Counted from the stretch's first letter, positions 1 to 11,100 are shown. The stretch is 64,000 nucleotides of DNA from Chondrus crispus (GCF_000350225.1 NW_005179058.1:483616-547615); one strand, 5' to 3'. Program-made: numbers and translations. The notes: generated by a model not told the origin, from the letters alone.

Positions 1-363
1 TCACTCCCCCTTGCACCCCCGCGCCTGCCTCACGCTCCACGCCGTCAACAGTTCTTTTTCATTCCTCCTCCCCGCTTCCTTCACTGCCACCACCACCCCT
101 TTCCCTCCCTCGCTCCGTCACCGCCTCCCGCTGCACTCCGCAGCAGCAGCTTGCACTTGCGTCTCCAATCACCCCGTTCCTGGCGAGACGCCAACACTCT
201 TTGTCCCGCACATCCCTCGCCCGCCAACCTTCCGGCCCTAGTCCAATTGTCCTTCACCTCCACTCTCTCCCCTCTGTCCGAAAACCCGCCTACCCCGATC
301 ACCCCTTCCAACACGCTCCCCGCGCCACCCTCCCCTCGCGCGGGGCCTCCCTTCAACCCCACA
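1..363 (+). promoter_or_regulatory. Pyrimidine-rich leader upstream of the La-motif gene
   Basis: This stretch is strongly C/T-rich on the + strand and has no convincing coding frame of its own. The frame of the downstream gene stays open through it, but the predicted peptide is low-complexity Pro/Ser/Thr, and the conserved La fold begins right at the ATG at 364. I read it as promoter plus 5' UTR. No TATA box is evident. Confidence 0.45.
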
Positions 364-3288
364 ATGGACGACCTTATCGTCGCCCAGGTCGATTGGTATA
401 TGGGCCGCGTCAACCTCGCGTCTGACGTCTACCTCAAAGAGCGCATGGACGACGACCTGTGGGTCGATCTCTCCGTCATCCTGGACTTCCCCAAGATGAT
501 CCGTCTCGGCGTCCACGACAAAGTCTCCCTGGCCGCCTTGCTTCATGCACGCTCTTCAATCGTCCAAGTCGACCTAACCAACCATCGCATCCGCCCGGCC
601 TGGGCCCGTCGTTCTACCTTGGTCATGCCCGCAATGCCCCCCGAGACTACCCTCGACGACGTCCTGGCCCTGCTCCAGAAGGACTCGCACAACCCGCAGG
701 GCTTGCTTTCGGTCCAGCCCGCCGCGGAAGGTCTCTGGCTCGCCATTTTCGACTCCCCGACCGGTGCCCAAACCGCCCTCCCGCTCGTCAAGGGCAAGAC
801 TCTGCACTCGGTCAAGATGAATCCCGAGGTCCATGTTGACAACTTTTCCACCCAGCCCCACGATTCTTCTGCCACCGCCCAGCAGTCGCCCGTCCCTCCT
901 TTTGCTCGCGCACAAAGCCCGGCTATCCCGCAGAGTCAGATCAGTCGCGCGCCGGTCTTCGTTCCGGCCCGCAACATCACTCCCAACGCCCGCGAACCAT
1001 CGCAGTCGCAACCCCAATCCACTCAACCCTCGGGCGTTACCCCTGCTCTGGCGTACACTCCCGTCATAGGTCCCCCTATGCCCATGCCGGTTCCCGTCAT
1101 GCACCACGCGCCGGATGGCATCCACGCACAGTATGCGTACGCTCCGAGCCCGGGCTATATCGCCCCGGGCTATGCCCCGCCGAATGTTCAAGTGTCGCGC
1201 CAGTTTATGGGACCTAGGGGCCTCGCCGCTGCTCCGGCCAGCTACATCATGGGCTATGCCCAGGGCTCCCATTCATTTGATCCCCCTGCGATGACCGTGG
1301 GTGCTCAGGGTGCCGCCGTGCAGCAGGTCCAGGTTCCGGTGGATGCCGCTGCTGCGGGTGAGCCCGGGAAAAGCGCCAACCCGGCAATCGGTACGACCGC
1401 CAATAGTCCTGATGGTGGTAAGGAACATGCCTCCAAGTCAGATACGACGCCTGCTAGTGCCGCCTCTTCGCTGGCCAAGGATGCCGGATCTACCGCTGAT
1501 AGTACCAGTGACGCCGTGGGGGGTTATGTCCAGAACAAAACGGGACAATATCCGACAAATTCAGTTGGTGAACCGGGCGCTCGCGATTCAGCTCCGATCA
1601 TGGTAGTCGGCAAGGGTCCTATGGATCCACACTACTTGCATCGTGGCGCAGTGATCGCCGATCCGAACGCAATTGGCCTTGCTCCGAGCATGGGCGGCCT
1701 GGGATATGCACCATACCCACGCGGGGTGGGTCGTGGGCAGGGTTCTCAGCGAGGAGATCGCCACAGCCAGAGAAACTATGGAGATGGTGGCCGTGGCGTT
1801 CCGCGCGGATCAGGAGGTAGTCCGACCGACCCATCTGGTCGCCCCCAGGCCAATCGGAAGGGGAAAAAGGCAAATCGTAGCAATAGCAGTCGTCATGCAC
1901 ACGGAGAGCGTCACAATGATACCAAGGGTGATGGGAAGGCGGAAGGGAATGGCTCACTGGCAAACCGCGAAGGTGGCCGCCCCAGGGAAGAAAAGCCCAA
2001 GCCTGAACCCAATTTTAATTCGATGCACTTTCCCCCACTACCCATGGCAAATGATACTGCGCCGACGGGCGCCGCGCAGGTTTCGCCTTCGAAGCCGAAG
2101 GAAGCCATGCCGGTTCAGACAGAGGTGCTCGAGCCTAGAGCCTTGACTACGAAAACCAGCACGGGGGATGCAAATGCCGGTTCTAAGATTCGTCCCGACA
2201 GCAAGGCTGATTCTCAAGATGCTGCCAGCTTAGATACAAACACATCAGCAGTCTCGGAAGTCAGGGACTCCGTCGCAGACTCACTACTCACAGAAGGAGG
2301 TGAGAAGGCTGAACCGGGTGTAAGTGGCGCCACGCATGAGACATCCAAAGCAAGTGCAAATGCCAATGTGCCGGAGGATCAGACTAAAGACTTACGACCG
2401 AGTAAGGCCGCCGAAATTGGCATCCCCGTTTCAAGCCAAGCCAATGGAGCTGGCATGTCGTATGCGGCTATTTTGCGATCCAAGAAACCGTCGCGTCCGA
2501 GCGTATCTATCCAACTGCCGAGAATGAGGTCAGATTCTTCGGCGAAGTCGGGAAATACGTTGAGCTCTGGAGACGGATCGGATGGAATTTTGGGTCAGAT
2601 TGGCAAGGATCGAAATGCTCGACGGAGAAAGGCTACATCTCTCCGAATTGGGCAGACGGTAGAGACAGTGATGGAAGGAGATGGGAGTAATATCCAAAGT
2701 AGTAGTACGGACAAGTCAGCTAGCGAGCGTTCTAGCACAGCAAATGTGCAGCTCGGCACAAGAGACTTGGATACCGTCAAGGCCAAGGCCCACTCGGAAG
2801 CGGCGCGACCCAACTCTGTTTGGGCAAATAAGCCCAAGTCATTGTTTCAAGCTGCATCAGTCGTACCTGGAATACGATCCTCCCTAGGCAGTGCGGTCGG
2901 GGAAGTAAGAAAGGCAATTTCACCGATTTCGTTTCAGGAGGATGATGTTGGCGGTGAAAAGCTTGAGGGACAGAATCGTATGCTGGATGTGAATGGTCAA
3001 GGAGAGTCTGCGTCTGTTGAGACACAAGGGACGGCTGTGACAGATGTAAGCTCCAATGCCGAAGATATAGGTGACGTGAATCAAGTATCGCTGAGGAAGG
3101 GCCTTGCAAGTGGAGCGTCAGAACCGGAGAGCTCCACAAAGTCGAACAGAGTAGATCAAGCTGGGGCGAACGGGAAGCAAACTAATGCGAAAGGAGCCTG
3201 GGCTATGGGTGGGCCAAAGGGTTGGCCGAAGAACCATGGCAACGGAAACGGGGTTCTCGAGAGATCGAGTAGCACAGCAGATTCTTGA
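364..3288 (+). CDS. La-motif RNA-binding protein (LARP-like)
   Basis: Uninterrupted 974-codon ORF. Residues 1-83 read as a La motif (winged-helix RNA-binding fold): a VDWYMGRVNL segment matches the family's Q-I-E-Y-Y-F-S-x-x-N-L helix, followed by YLKERMDDD, a LSVILDFPKM helix, a LAALLHARS helix and an IRPAW end. The rest is low complexity: Pro/Gln-rich to about residue 350, an RG/Arg-rich patch around residue 470-520, an FNSMHFPPLP short motif near residue 555 and a MSYAAILRSKK motif near residue 700. Such FPPL and SYA short motifs occur in other LARPs and translation-linked RNA-binding proteins. No RRM was recognised, which argues against a genuine La protein and for a LARP1/4-like mRNA-binding role in the cytoplasm. 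The ATG at 364 is chosen because the fold begins there; the frame is open upstream to 151 but only with low-complexity sequence. Codon use is GC-rich at the 5' end, drifting to mixed at the 3' end. Confidence 0.8.
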   Translation: MDDLIVAQVDWYMGRVNLASDVYLKERMDDDLWVDLSVILDFPKMIRLGVHDKVSLAALLHARSSIVQVDLTNHRIRPAWARRSTLVMPAMPPETTLDDVLALLQKDSHNPQGLLSVQPAAEGLWLAIFDSPTGAQTALPLVKGKTLHSVKMNPEVHVDNFSTQPHDSSATAQQSPVPPFARAQSPAIPQSQISRAPVFVPARNITPNAREPSQSQPQSTQPSGVTPALAYTPVIGPPMPMPVPVMHHAPDGIHAQYAYAPSPGYIAPGYAPPNVQVSRQFMGPRGLAAAPASYIMGYAQGSHSFDPPAMTVGAQGAAVQQVQVPVDAAAAGEPGKSANPAIGTTANSPDGGKEHASKSDTTPASAASSLAKDAGSTADSTSDAVGGYVQNKTGQYPTNSVGEPGARDSAPIMVVGKGPMDPHYLHRGAVIADPNAIGLAPSMGGLGYAPYPRGVGRGQGSQRGDRHSQRNYGDGGRGVPRGSGGSPTDPSGRPQANRKGKKANRSNSSRHAHGERHNDTKGDGKAEGNGSLANREGGRPREEKPKPEPNFNSMHFPPLPMANDTAPTGAAQVSPSKPKEAMPVQTEVLEPRALTTKTSTGDANAGSKIRPDSKADSQDAASLDTNTSAVSEVRDSVADSLLTEGGEKAEPGVSGATHETSKASANANVPEDQTKDLRPSKAAEIGIPVSSQANGAGMSYAAILRSKKPSRPSVSIQLPRMRSDSSAKSGNTLSSGDGSDGILGQIGKDRNARRRKATSLRIGQTVETVMEGDGSNIQSSSTDKSASERSSTANVQLGTRDLDTVKAKAHSEAARPNSVWANKPKSLFQAASVVPGIRSSLGSAVGEVRKAISPISFQEDDVGGEKLEGQNRMLDVNGQGESASVETQGTAVTDVSSNAEDIGDVNQVSLRKGLASGASEPESSTKSNRVDQAGANGKQTNAKGAWAMGGPKGWPKNHGNGNGVLERSSSTADS

Positions 3289-4427
3289 GGAACGCGGACT
3301 AACAACAAGTTGTCGGTCCCAGTCAATGCAGAGATGTTTGGGGGCAGAACGCGGAAGAGGTTTGGGCATATTCGAGGTATACAGATGGGATTTGAAATTC
3401 CACTCGACACTCACTAGATTTTGCGGACTTGTGCGAAGAACAGATGGGATATGGGACGTAGGCCGTGAAATCTCTGCGGCAATTGGGACGTGCGATGGGA
3501 GGAAGGTTGACGTAGGGTAGATGAGTTGTGTTTTTTTTTCTGAGGGCAGGCGGGGGACGCGGAGAGTGATCAGGAGTCGAGGAATAAGTGAGACGTCAGG
3601 CGGGTATTTTCAACATGAAGATTCAACAAGGCATGTAAGAGTAGTGAATTGGGAACCGACATGAAGGGATTCTTGCGTATGGAGCAGATGATTATGGAGG
3701 GTCTGTGATCGGGGAGGTGGCTTGTCTGTTATGTTGCACAGTTTGTGGTCGGGATCATGAGGCATCGTGCGAAGGGGTCGGGGAGTGGTTTAAGTGAACT
3801 GCTCAGTTCCGTCTTGGTACTGCTTGGAGAGTGGAATACACAACCGCCTTGGGTGCGGAAGTCGGTCTGTGGGGAAATGAAAGATACGTTCCGGAGGTGA
3901 AATTTGAGGGAGATTGGCGATGCTGGGTGTGTGTGTAGAAGACTCTGGATTCACGACTCGTCTAAATAAAGTAATCTTTAACAAGCAAGACAGCTGATTG
4001 TAGGGATGCACAGCCGCAGCGGAGCAAGTGCGATGCACATGTGTTGCAGCATGTAGGACTTAAACGGCCTGGTAGAAACAGCGGAGACATCTATTTCACA
4101 CGTATCAAGTACGTAGGGAAAAATAGAGCGGCGAAGGGCACGGACGGCCGCGAAAGTAGACACGCGCCATCTGCCTCTCACGTGCGGCACACATCACACA
4201 TCACACATCCAATAAAAATGACTGACACAGCGATCAATTGCCCTACCCTGTTTCCCCCCCTCCTCCCACAGCATCCCGCATCCCGTCTTCTCTCGACCAC
4301 CCTCAGAGTACCAAGGGTAACAAGGGTAACTCCTGTGCATCTCCTTCCTTCTTTCCCCATGGCCGAGAGAGAAACTACCGCATCCCGTCCACGCTGTTAC
4401 CAAGCACCCCCCTCCCTCTTCGTCCCT
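3289..4427. other. Intergenic: 3' flank of the La-motif gene and upstream of the SDR gene
   Basis: No supported gene. Short frames on both strands lack family features. The first few hundred bases are probably the 3' UTR of the La-motif gene; the last 300 bases become C/T-rich, as is also seen upstream of the other host genes here. Confidence 0.4.
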
Positions 4428-4433
4428 GTATAA
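4428..4433 (+). promoter_or_regulatory. TATA-like box of the SDR gene
   Basis: TATAAG lies about 100 bases before the start codon at 4530, within an otherwise C-rich promoter. The position is plausible for a core promoter, but there is no transcript evidence. Confidence 0.35.
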
Positions 4434-4529
4434 GTAACCCCTCACCTGCCCGCACACTCTCCCGATGCAACCACACCTCTTACTTCACTCATCTCTACCA
4501 CTCACCCCAACCCCGCCTCACAACCCGGA

Positions 4530-5427
4530 ATGCAGCCCACCACCCCTCGCCCCACCGCTCTCATCATCGGCGGCAGCTCCGGCATCGGCCTGGCCTGCGC
4601 CCGTCTCGCTGTGCGCCGCGGCGTCTCCGTCATCCTCGCTTCCCGCACTGAGGCCCGTCTCGCCGACGCCCAGCGTCTTCTGCAGGAGCATGCCGCCAAG
4701 GGCGTTGTCGTCGACGTCTGCGTCGTCGACTTAGCCAACTGGGGCGACTTCACCAAATCTCTCATCGCACGCATTCAGAACATGCCCGACGACGCCAACA
4801 TTGTCCATCTCATCAATGCCGCCGGCATCTTTGCCCCGAAGCCTTTCGTCGATTGCACGGAAGAAGACTACGATGTAAGCCCGCCTGAACCTCCTGCACC
4901 CACATCGCTCTTTCCACGATACGCCACCATACTCACAATTTCTTCTCCACCAACCCTATGCTTCTCTCGCGCAGTCGTACCAAGCCCTCAATCGCGCCAC
5001 CTACTTCGCCACACAAGCCGTCGCCAAGCACATGATCTCGCGCGGGGCGGGCGGCAGCATCGTCAACATTGGCTCCATGTGGGCCAAGCAGAGCATCAAG
5101 GCCACGCCGAGCTCGGCCTACTCCATGGCCAAGGCCGCGCTGCACTCCCTCACCCAGACCCTCGCCCTCGAGCTCGCCGACCATCGCATCCGCGTCAACG
5201 CCGTCGCCCCGGCCGTCGTGCATACTCCCATTTACAAGGCCTTCATCGAAGAGGACAAGGTCGAGGATACCATGCGCTCCCTCGACTCCATGCATCCCAT
5301 CGGCAGGGTCGGCGTGCCCGAGGACGTCGCCAATGCCGTCGACTTTTTATTGGATGAAGACAAGGCCAGCTGGGTTACCGGCGCCATTTGGGACGTGGAT
5401 GGGGGGGTCATGGCGGGGAGAAACTAG
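4530..5427 (+). CDS. Classical short-chain dehydrogenase/reductase, one intron
   Basis: Two exons, 4530-4874 and 4975-5427, joined across a 100-base intron with GT at 4875 and AG at 4973-4974. The splice joins at a codon boundary and gives 265 residues, normal for a classical SDR. Visible motifs are the Rossmann TGxxxGIG equivalent GGSSGIG at residues 14-20, NAAG at 96-99, catalytic Ser149 in NIGS, and Tyr164-x3-Lys168 in [18 protein letters not shown] follows as in the family, and the C-terminus ends with the usual GAIWDVDGG. It should be an NAD(P)(H)-dependent oxidoreductase; the substrate cannot be read from sequence, although the arrangement resembles fungal and plant SDRs acting on small alcohols or ketones. 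No targeting peptide is apparent, so a cytosolic location is likely. Without the intron removed, the exon 1 frame ends in a nonsense tail. It is convergent with the next gene, 113 bases apart. Confidence 0.88.
4875..4974 (+). other. Spliceosomal intron of the SDR gene
   Basis: Begins GTAAGC and ends CTCTCGCGCAG after a pyrimidine-rich tract. Removing it restores one SDR reading frame between the NAAG region and the NIGS/YxxxK region. It is the only intron in the window I can place with confidence. Confidence 0.85.
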
Positions 5428-5540
5428 CCTGCTGGAAGCCTATCGCTCGCTTGAGGTGGGGCCGTCGTGGCACCACGGTAGTCGATCCCAACCTGCTCAT
5501 GATTTTGTCTAGTCCCCCGCGAATTCGCATTGCAGAAGAG

Positions 5541-6701
5541 CTAAGCTTTAGGGAGGTCATTCTTGCCCACGGAAGGTCCGTCTCTTCCGGGAGCACAGTG
5601 TGAGGCGCCGTTTTTCTGTCCCTGTACCTTGTCAGGAGCCTCATCAGCGACGTCCTCCCCCATTCCGTTAGCATCGAGCCCGTCCACATCCCCGTTCTGC
5701 AACCGGTCCTGTCGACGAGCAATCGGGACGAGCGAGTGATAATCCTTGTCCAACCACTTCAGAGTTTCTTCGAGAATAAACATTGTCTTTCCAATGGTAT
5801 CTGTGTACGTCCCAGTTATTAGGGCGATGTTATCCTGACACGCCTGGACCCTTGCCAGACAAGTTTCCAATGCCCTGGCCTCCACCTTGAGGCGATACTT
5901 CTTCACCGCGCCATATGCCGTCAGAAATGGTCGCCACTCCACATTCGAGAGCCACCATGCCCTAGCCAGTTGCCCGTCGATGCAATCCACATCGTACACC
6001 TCACTGAGAGATTCCGCATGCCAGGGCCACGGCTGGTTCGGATCCGGGTCTGGAAACTCGAGGTCCTCAAAGCCCCTCCAGTCCATGCGCGGCAGCGCCA
6101 GCCCGCGCTCCCAGCGGTCCCACAGAACAAGCTCCTGCTGGCTCAAGCACTTGAGCGCGACCTTGGTGCCGTCGTTCCCCATGGCGACGGACAGTGCCTC
6201 GCCGCTCGCCAGCATGCCGTGCACGCGTTCGACAAAGCGGTCCTCTTCGGCCAGCGGCGCGTCCTCCGGTGGCAAGTGGAGCGTGACGCCCACAGCCGGA
6301 CCGAACGACGTCGGGGGCAGCGGCTCTCGCGACTCGTCAGGCGCGGTCTGCGGGAACATCTTCTGCCACAGGCAAGGCTCATCGTCGCCGTCGTCCTCCG
6401 GCGAGATGTCGCCCGGGCTGAGCAGGACCGGCGACGATGGCGGGGGGGCAGCGAGCAGCTGGCGCGCGGGCGCCGCGGGGGGGGGCCGGCGTGGCGGCGG
6501 GCGCCGTCGCCGCCGCATTGACTGCACGTTCTTGCGCACGGGCGACACCGGGGGGAGAGCCAGTAGACGGCGCGCGGAGGAGGGCGGCGTGTTCTTGCGC
6601 GAGGTCGGCAGCAGCATCCGCGGCGCGCCGTGGCGAGGCCGGCGCTGGCTGGATGTCACGCGCGACGCTTCGCTGCGAGCTGCGGGGGCGTGCGCAGGCA
6701 T
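5541..6701 (-). CDS. Unrecognised protein with basic Pro/Arg-rich N-terminus
   Basis: Intact 386-codon ORF on the minus strand with GC-rich codon use like the neighbouring host genes. Residues 1-100 are Arg/Pro/Ala-rich and probably disordered, with a run of basic residues (MRRRRRPPPRRPPP). From about residue 110 the sequence becomes globular and acidic to mixed, with several Trp residues (WDRWERG, MDWRGFEDLEF, WPWHAE, ARAWWLSNVEWRPF) and then a helix-forming stretch rich in Leu/Ala/Lys (KKYRLKVEARALETCLARVQ). The last 50 residues are polar and probably disordered. I do not recognise a family. The Trp-rich part followed by long helices would suit a structural or regulatory protein, but no enzymatic motif is visible. 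It ends 113 bases from the SDR stop codon in convergent arrangement. Confidence 0.6.
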   Translation of the reverse strand: MPAHAPAARSEASRVTSSQRRPRHGAPRMLLPTSRKNTPPSSARRLLALPPVSPVRKNVQSMRRRRRPPPRRPPPAAPARQLLAAPPPSSPVLLSPGDISPEDDGDDEPCLWQKMFPQTAPDESREPLPPTSFGPAVGVTLHLPPEDAPLAEEDRFVERVHGMLASGEALSVAMGNDGTKVALKCLSQQELVLWDRWERGLALPRMDWRGFEDLEFPDPDPNQPWPWHAESLSEVYDVDCIDGQLARAWWLSNVEWRPFLTAYGAVKKYRLKVEARALETCLARVQACQDNIALITGTYTDTIGKTMFILEETLKWLDKDYHSLVPIARRQDRLQNGDVDGLDANGMGEDVADEAPDKVQGQKNGASHCAPGRDGPSVGKNDLPKA

Positions 6702-6884
6702 GCCGGGGCTGGCGGAGAGGGTGCTTCAAGCTGGAGAGGTAATGGGACGGGGAGGATGGGAGGAGGGCGAGCGGGTTTTCTACGCTCGTGCTCGTGCGGA
6801 TCAACGATGATGGCTCAGGAAGTGAAGTCAGTACTGTAGCCAAATCGCAGAAGTAGGCTCAAAAAGTACTTGCAATCTACTGTA

Positions 6885-9043
6885 CAGTACAAAAAGGGCC
6901 CACCCATTCTTGAACAGTACCACCACCACTTGAACAAAATCAAAATATGAAAAAGTTATCCAGAAAAACGAAACTTGATCAATAAATACTGCATTACTCT
7001 CCATGACGCCTGAGAAAGCCTTTGTAACATGGCGGGAAATGCAAACAGCCCACTCTAAAGCACATATTCGAATTTGCCACCCTCGATAACCCCAGTGCCC
7101 ATTGCCGCGTTGGATACAAATGCAAATTGAGTCCCCAGCATGCAATCTAGACTTGACACATATCCCGAGACTGACAATCATCGACATTCGCCAGTCTTCA
7201 TGGCAAGAGCTAAAAGACTTTCTAAAGCTGAGAAATGCTTCCAAAAGGCCATCGTAGCTACTGAAAAGCACTATGTATCTCGCCGTCGTGCTGCATTAAT
7301 TGCGCGTCTGCCTCTTTCCACTTTCCAATATCAGTTGCAACACAAAGACGATCCACCGCGATCCCGTTCATACCTCACCAACTCCGAAGAAAAGATCATT
7401 GTTGATCTAATTCAGCGTTATTCAGGCCGGGGTTTCCCGCTAAACCGCGAAGACATCAAAGATGCTGTTCAAATGGTAGTAAACTCTTTTCCACAGCACC
7501 ACCAAAACACGCTTCCTTTCATAAACAATCGCCCCGGCAAGGCGTTTTTGCGAAACTTTTTGAGTCGCCATCAAGATGACATCAGCTTTCGCCGTACGAC
7601 TAAGGAACTGGAGATTCGTTGGAGAGCCTGCAACGCCGAAACCTTGACAACTCATTTTTTATTCATCAAGAAAATCATCCAGGACAACAGTATAGACTCA
7701 TTTCACATCGCAAATTTGGACGAAACAGGCATTTCCCGAAACAAAGACTGTCTAAAGTCTGACGAGCGCAAACATTTCGTCACAAGGTCATCTTTTGCGG
7801 TTCAGAGGTCCCCAGAATTCCGAAACATTGAGCGTATTACAATGATGCCTGTTATATTCGCCAGTGGGTATTTGGAGCGACCCCTTTTCGTTGTGAAAGG
7901 CAAGTCTCTAAATTTTAGAGTATCGAATTACGGAGATGGAGAATGCGTTGAAGCTGTTACCGATTGCCTTCCTAATGGCAGTTTAATTACCACACGTAAA
8001 CATATCGCCGGAGTTGACTACAGCAGCTTCATGGAATGGGCAACATTTTTCGTGAAAGACAAATTTGAGCGCACAAGGAATGGTCAAAAAATGCTCCTAC
8101 TTATGGATGGATATCGCAGTCATATGACGTTTCGTGTGTTGGATATGTTTGACAGAGCTGGTATTATTGCCTATGCATTGCCATCGCACACCAGTGGAGT
8201 GACACAGCCGTTAGATGTTGGCGTGTTCGGACCTTTCAAGATGCACTTGCGTAATCTGGTTGAGAGACTGTCATCTGCCGATAACAGTAACGTCTATGAC
8301 GCATTTAATTTTTTGAAGCTGGTAACGAAAGCCTACACAATGGCCTTTACAAGAAGTAATATTGAGAAGGCATTTGGGAAATCGGGTATCTATCCTTTAC
8401 ACTGACGACCTTTATTGAACGTATCGCGCCCAATGTTTTATGAGGAACATACTAAGCTAATTAGCGTTGAGGATATATCGAAAATGATCGATAAGAAACG
8501 ACAATTACAAAGAGATGGCATTGGATTGCAGCCGGTGGTATTACGTCGCAGTTTATTGGACACTGCAGTTGGTTTATGTTTAACATCTGGGGCGGCGCTG
8601 CAGAAAGCCAAGGAGAAAAATATTCTAGACAGTGCGCGAAGGGCAGTAAAGGAAAAAAAGGATGCGGTGAAGGTCGAACGTGAGACCGTGTTATATTCAA
8701 AGACAATGAAGGAACGTTTGAGAACTGAGAAACAGGCTCTGGCTCTGCGTGTCAATGCGTATGGCGTCCGTGATTTAGGCCCACGTCCCATGGCAGTTCG
8801 TCGTCAAGTAGCGAAGCGCATCGTCTGTCAGAAGAAGGCCGAAGCTAGAGCAAGGAAGGTAGAGGAGCAAATTGGTCTTGAAACTTTCCAGTGTCTATGA
8901 GCCAACGTCTTTGATAGCAAATGAAAAATGACGTCAGGTTAGCCCGTTTCGATAGCAATAGAGGTGGCGTGCATCCATCTGCGCTTGAAATGTTTTTCTG
9001 ACGATAAAAATTTGCATGTCCAATTTGAATTGCCCAATTACTG
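6885..9043 (+). mobile_element. Candidate pogo-type DNA transposon with TA duplication
   Basis: The transposase ORF is bracketed by CAGTACAAAAAGGGC starting at 6885 and, inverted, CAGTAATTGGGC ending at 9043. Both are directly flanked outside by TA (6883-6884 and 9044-9045). CAGT-starting ends and a TA target duplication are typical of pogo/Tc1-mariner elements. Similarity between the ends is short, so the boundaries are tentative; CTGTA-type words are also common elsewhere in this window. Confidence 0.45.
7140..8900 (+). pseudogene. Pogo/Tigger-like DDE transposase with one in-frame TGA
   Basis: One frame runs from the ATG at 7140 (a second candidate ATG is at 7200) to 8900, broken only by TGA at 8403-8405. 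The first 421 residues carry a helix-turn-helix-like N-terminus (residues 20-80), a second DNA-binding segment ending near RRTTKELEIRW, and a DDE core: Asp194 in NLDETGI, Asp323 in LLMDGYRSH and Asp359 in QPLDVGVFGPFK, i.e. DD35D spacing between the last two. GIYPLH before the stop matches the conserved GIxP motif at the end of pogo-type cores. The same frame continues about 160 residues past the stop with a Lys/Arg/Glu-rich, probably coiled-coil tail. The core may remain translatable as a protein shortened at its C-terminus. It cuts and pastes DNA in the nucleus when active. Confidence 0.82.
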
Positions 9044-9449
9044 TAGTGTTCAAGTTTGGTGTTGGTTTTTGCAGAAATGCCTTGTTTGAAGTGATGCTCT
9101 CACGAGAGGCGACCGCGTTTGCCGTAAATGAGGCGATTCGCCGTTTACAGCACAAGATTCGGGGACCCGTGCTCTGTTTAGCCATGTGAAAATCGGCTTC
9201 GGCAGATGTTTGGAAGCTGGTTTTTCGTTTATTTTCATAAAGTGTACAACTTCCGGGGGTACCAACTTGTACTACCCTCCAGAAAGGCTTAATTTGGTAA
9301 AGGGGCATAATTTGCGAAATTAGTGACTATACGCCTGCAGAAATGAGAAATGATTTCAGCACTTGTGAGAAAAAGACATTACACTGAAAATTCTTTTGCA
9401 GAATTCTGCAATGGATGTCAATTCAACATTCCCCATATCCCACTAGTTA

Positions 9450-10006
9450 GTGAGGAGCCGTGAGAAAGTGTTTGAGGACAGACGTCTTGCAAAATCGCGG
9501 GAACTTGACTTTTTTGACCATTGCGACCTCACACGAAAGCAATCTGCCTCCGCCCACCTCAAAAACCAACTCACACGCGCAATGGCGACTGTAGAGGAAG
9601 AGACGGGTTTGCCCGCGCCAAGCAGTGGCAAAGGCGATGAGCGTAAGGGGAGAAGTGGTATACACTCGAGGTTTTCCGTTCGAGAAGACCATATTACTAC
9701 AGGAGCGATGGGAACGATAGCGCCAGCGACTCCGATGGTACTCCGCGGATGCGTACGAAGCGCAAGAAGATGATGGCTTCAGGTTTTCGAGGAGAGTTAG
9801 CGGCGTTTGGGGAACAACTGAAAGAGGGCGACTTGGCAAGATTTGAATTGGAACGCGAGCAGTTAGCCTTGCCACGCGAACGCTTCTGATCGCATTGACA
9901 GGGAGAGAGATAGAGACGAGCGTGCAGGAGAACTTGAGGCCTTGCAAAAGCTCGCGCTAGAGAAGCTTAAAGTCATGATGGAAGCTTTTGCCAGTAAGCG
10001 CGAATA
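9450..10006 (+). pseudogene. Decayed ORF with charged coiled-coil tail
   Basis: Reading requires at least two frame changes. The part around 9700-9890 encodes YRSDGNDSASDSDG followed by basic RTKRKK and then a helix-forming stretch ending in ELEREQLALPRERF before a stop. One base out of frame the helix continues as DRIDRERDRDERAGELEALQ and ends SKRE-stop at 10006. A Ser/Asp linker, a basic patch and a long charged helix resemble the C-terminus of Myb/SANT-like proteins that accompany some DNA transposons, but I cannot identify the N-terminal domain. It is probably a dead transposon accessory gene. Confidence 0.4.
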
Positions 10007-10009
10007 AAT

Positions 10010-11100
10010 ATTTCTAAGCAAAGCAAAACCTAGGCTACGGTCATCGTACTATCGAGAAATGCTGACATGCGCGCCCGCAGGTGTCTTCCATTTCGATTGC
10101 GCTTCCTCCCGAGAAAAAATGGGTTATGCGGGCTGGGCCGGCGTGCGGCAGGGCCGCCGGTGAGAGGAGTCGGCGGAGATAGAGCGGTGCGCAACGCGGG
10201 TGCTTAAATTGCAACTGGAGGCGCTGGAAGGATGTTGCAGCAAGGGATGCAGCGGTAAGTCCGAAGGACTTGGGCGGGACGGCCTGAAACAGGCGGTCGA
10301 AGTCGTTGTTGAGCTTTGCGCGGCAGCGGCGTGTGTGGGAGACGTTTGCGGCGGGGACGGGTCGGAAGGCGCGTGCGTCGGCGGCGGGGGGCGGGGCGTC
10401 GGGGCATGTGGGCGCGGCGGGGTAGAGATGTTGTCGACGGATTGCAGGGAGGGACGAACGCAGAGGGAGGTGGGATGGGACGGATATAGGTGGAAAATTG
10501 CGAGGGGAAGAGGACTTGGCGGGGGAGTCGTGCTCCTGGACGGCTGGCGTGGATAGGGAGGAGGAGTCTGGGGAGAGGCCCGTGGTGGTGGTGTCGAGGA
10601 GGAAGACCTTATAGGTTGGGGAGCAGGGGTGTAGGTGCGGGACATGTGGAAGGGGGGTTGCAGGTAGGGTAGGGAGAGTTGGAGGGGATCGAAGGGATCA
10701 GTTCGAATTGATATGGAGATGAAGAGGCTGATTGCATTCGATGCGAGGCCGCCGTCGGCAGTGCTGCATGTGGCCATGAGGAAGAGGACGACGTAGCGGG
10801 TCGGGTGCAGGGGGCGCATGGTGGAACGCAACGGGAGAGAGGGACACCGCGAGCGCTCAGGACCATCTTCGGCCGGCGCGCGCAGCGGCGTCGAGGCAGG
10901 CGGCGACGTAGCCGCGGAGCGTCTCTGACGGCGGGTGCAGGGCTTCTCGCGGGCGGTGGGCGCGCGACGCGACGAGCACGACGAGGGCCTGGCATCGACT
11001 CGTGCGGGCGATCAAGTGTTGACGCCTGCAGTGTATTACTCCTGTCATACTCCTGAGGCTGGCGCGCGTATACGAGGAAATTTTTCGTGAGTTTATCCAT
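10010..11100. other. GC-rich region without supported gene
   Basis: Frames on the minus strand (for example 10124-10831) stay open but encode only Pro/Ser/Thr low complexity, as expected from a purine-skewed + strand. I see no domain, no codon pattern like the host genes and no RNA gene. Confidence 0.4.

Noticed and set aside
574..1272. Antisense ORFs inside the La-motif gene and similar ones in the SDR and antiporter genes
   Set aside because: Shadow frames of GC-rich coding sequence, none with recognisable features.
8403..8405. Selenocysteine reading of the in-frame TGA in the pogo gene
   Set aside because: No reason for Sec at this place in this family; a simple stop mutation explains it. 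Likewise TAG codons in the piggyBac and DIRS genes are not evidence for a changed genetic code because host genes here end normally.
10124..10831. 235-codon minus-strand ORF
   Set aside because: Pro/Ser/Thr low complexity caused by purine skew of the + strand; no domain, no host-like codon pattern.
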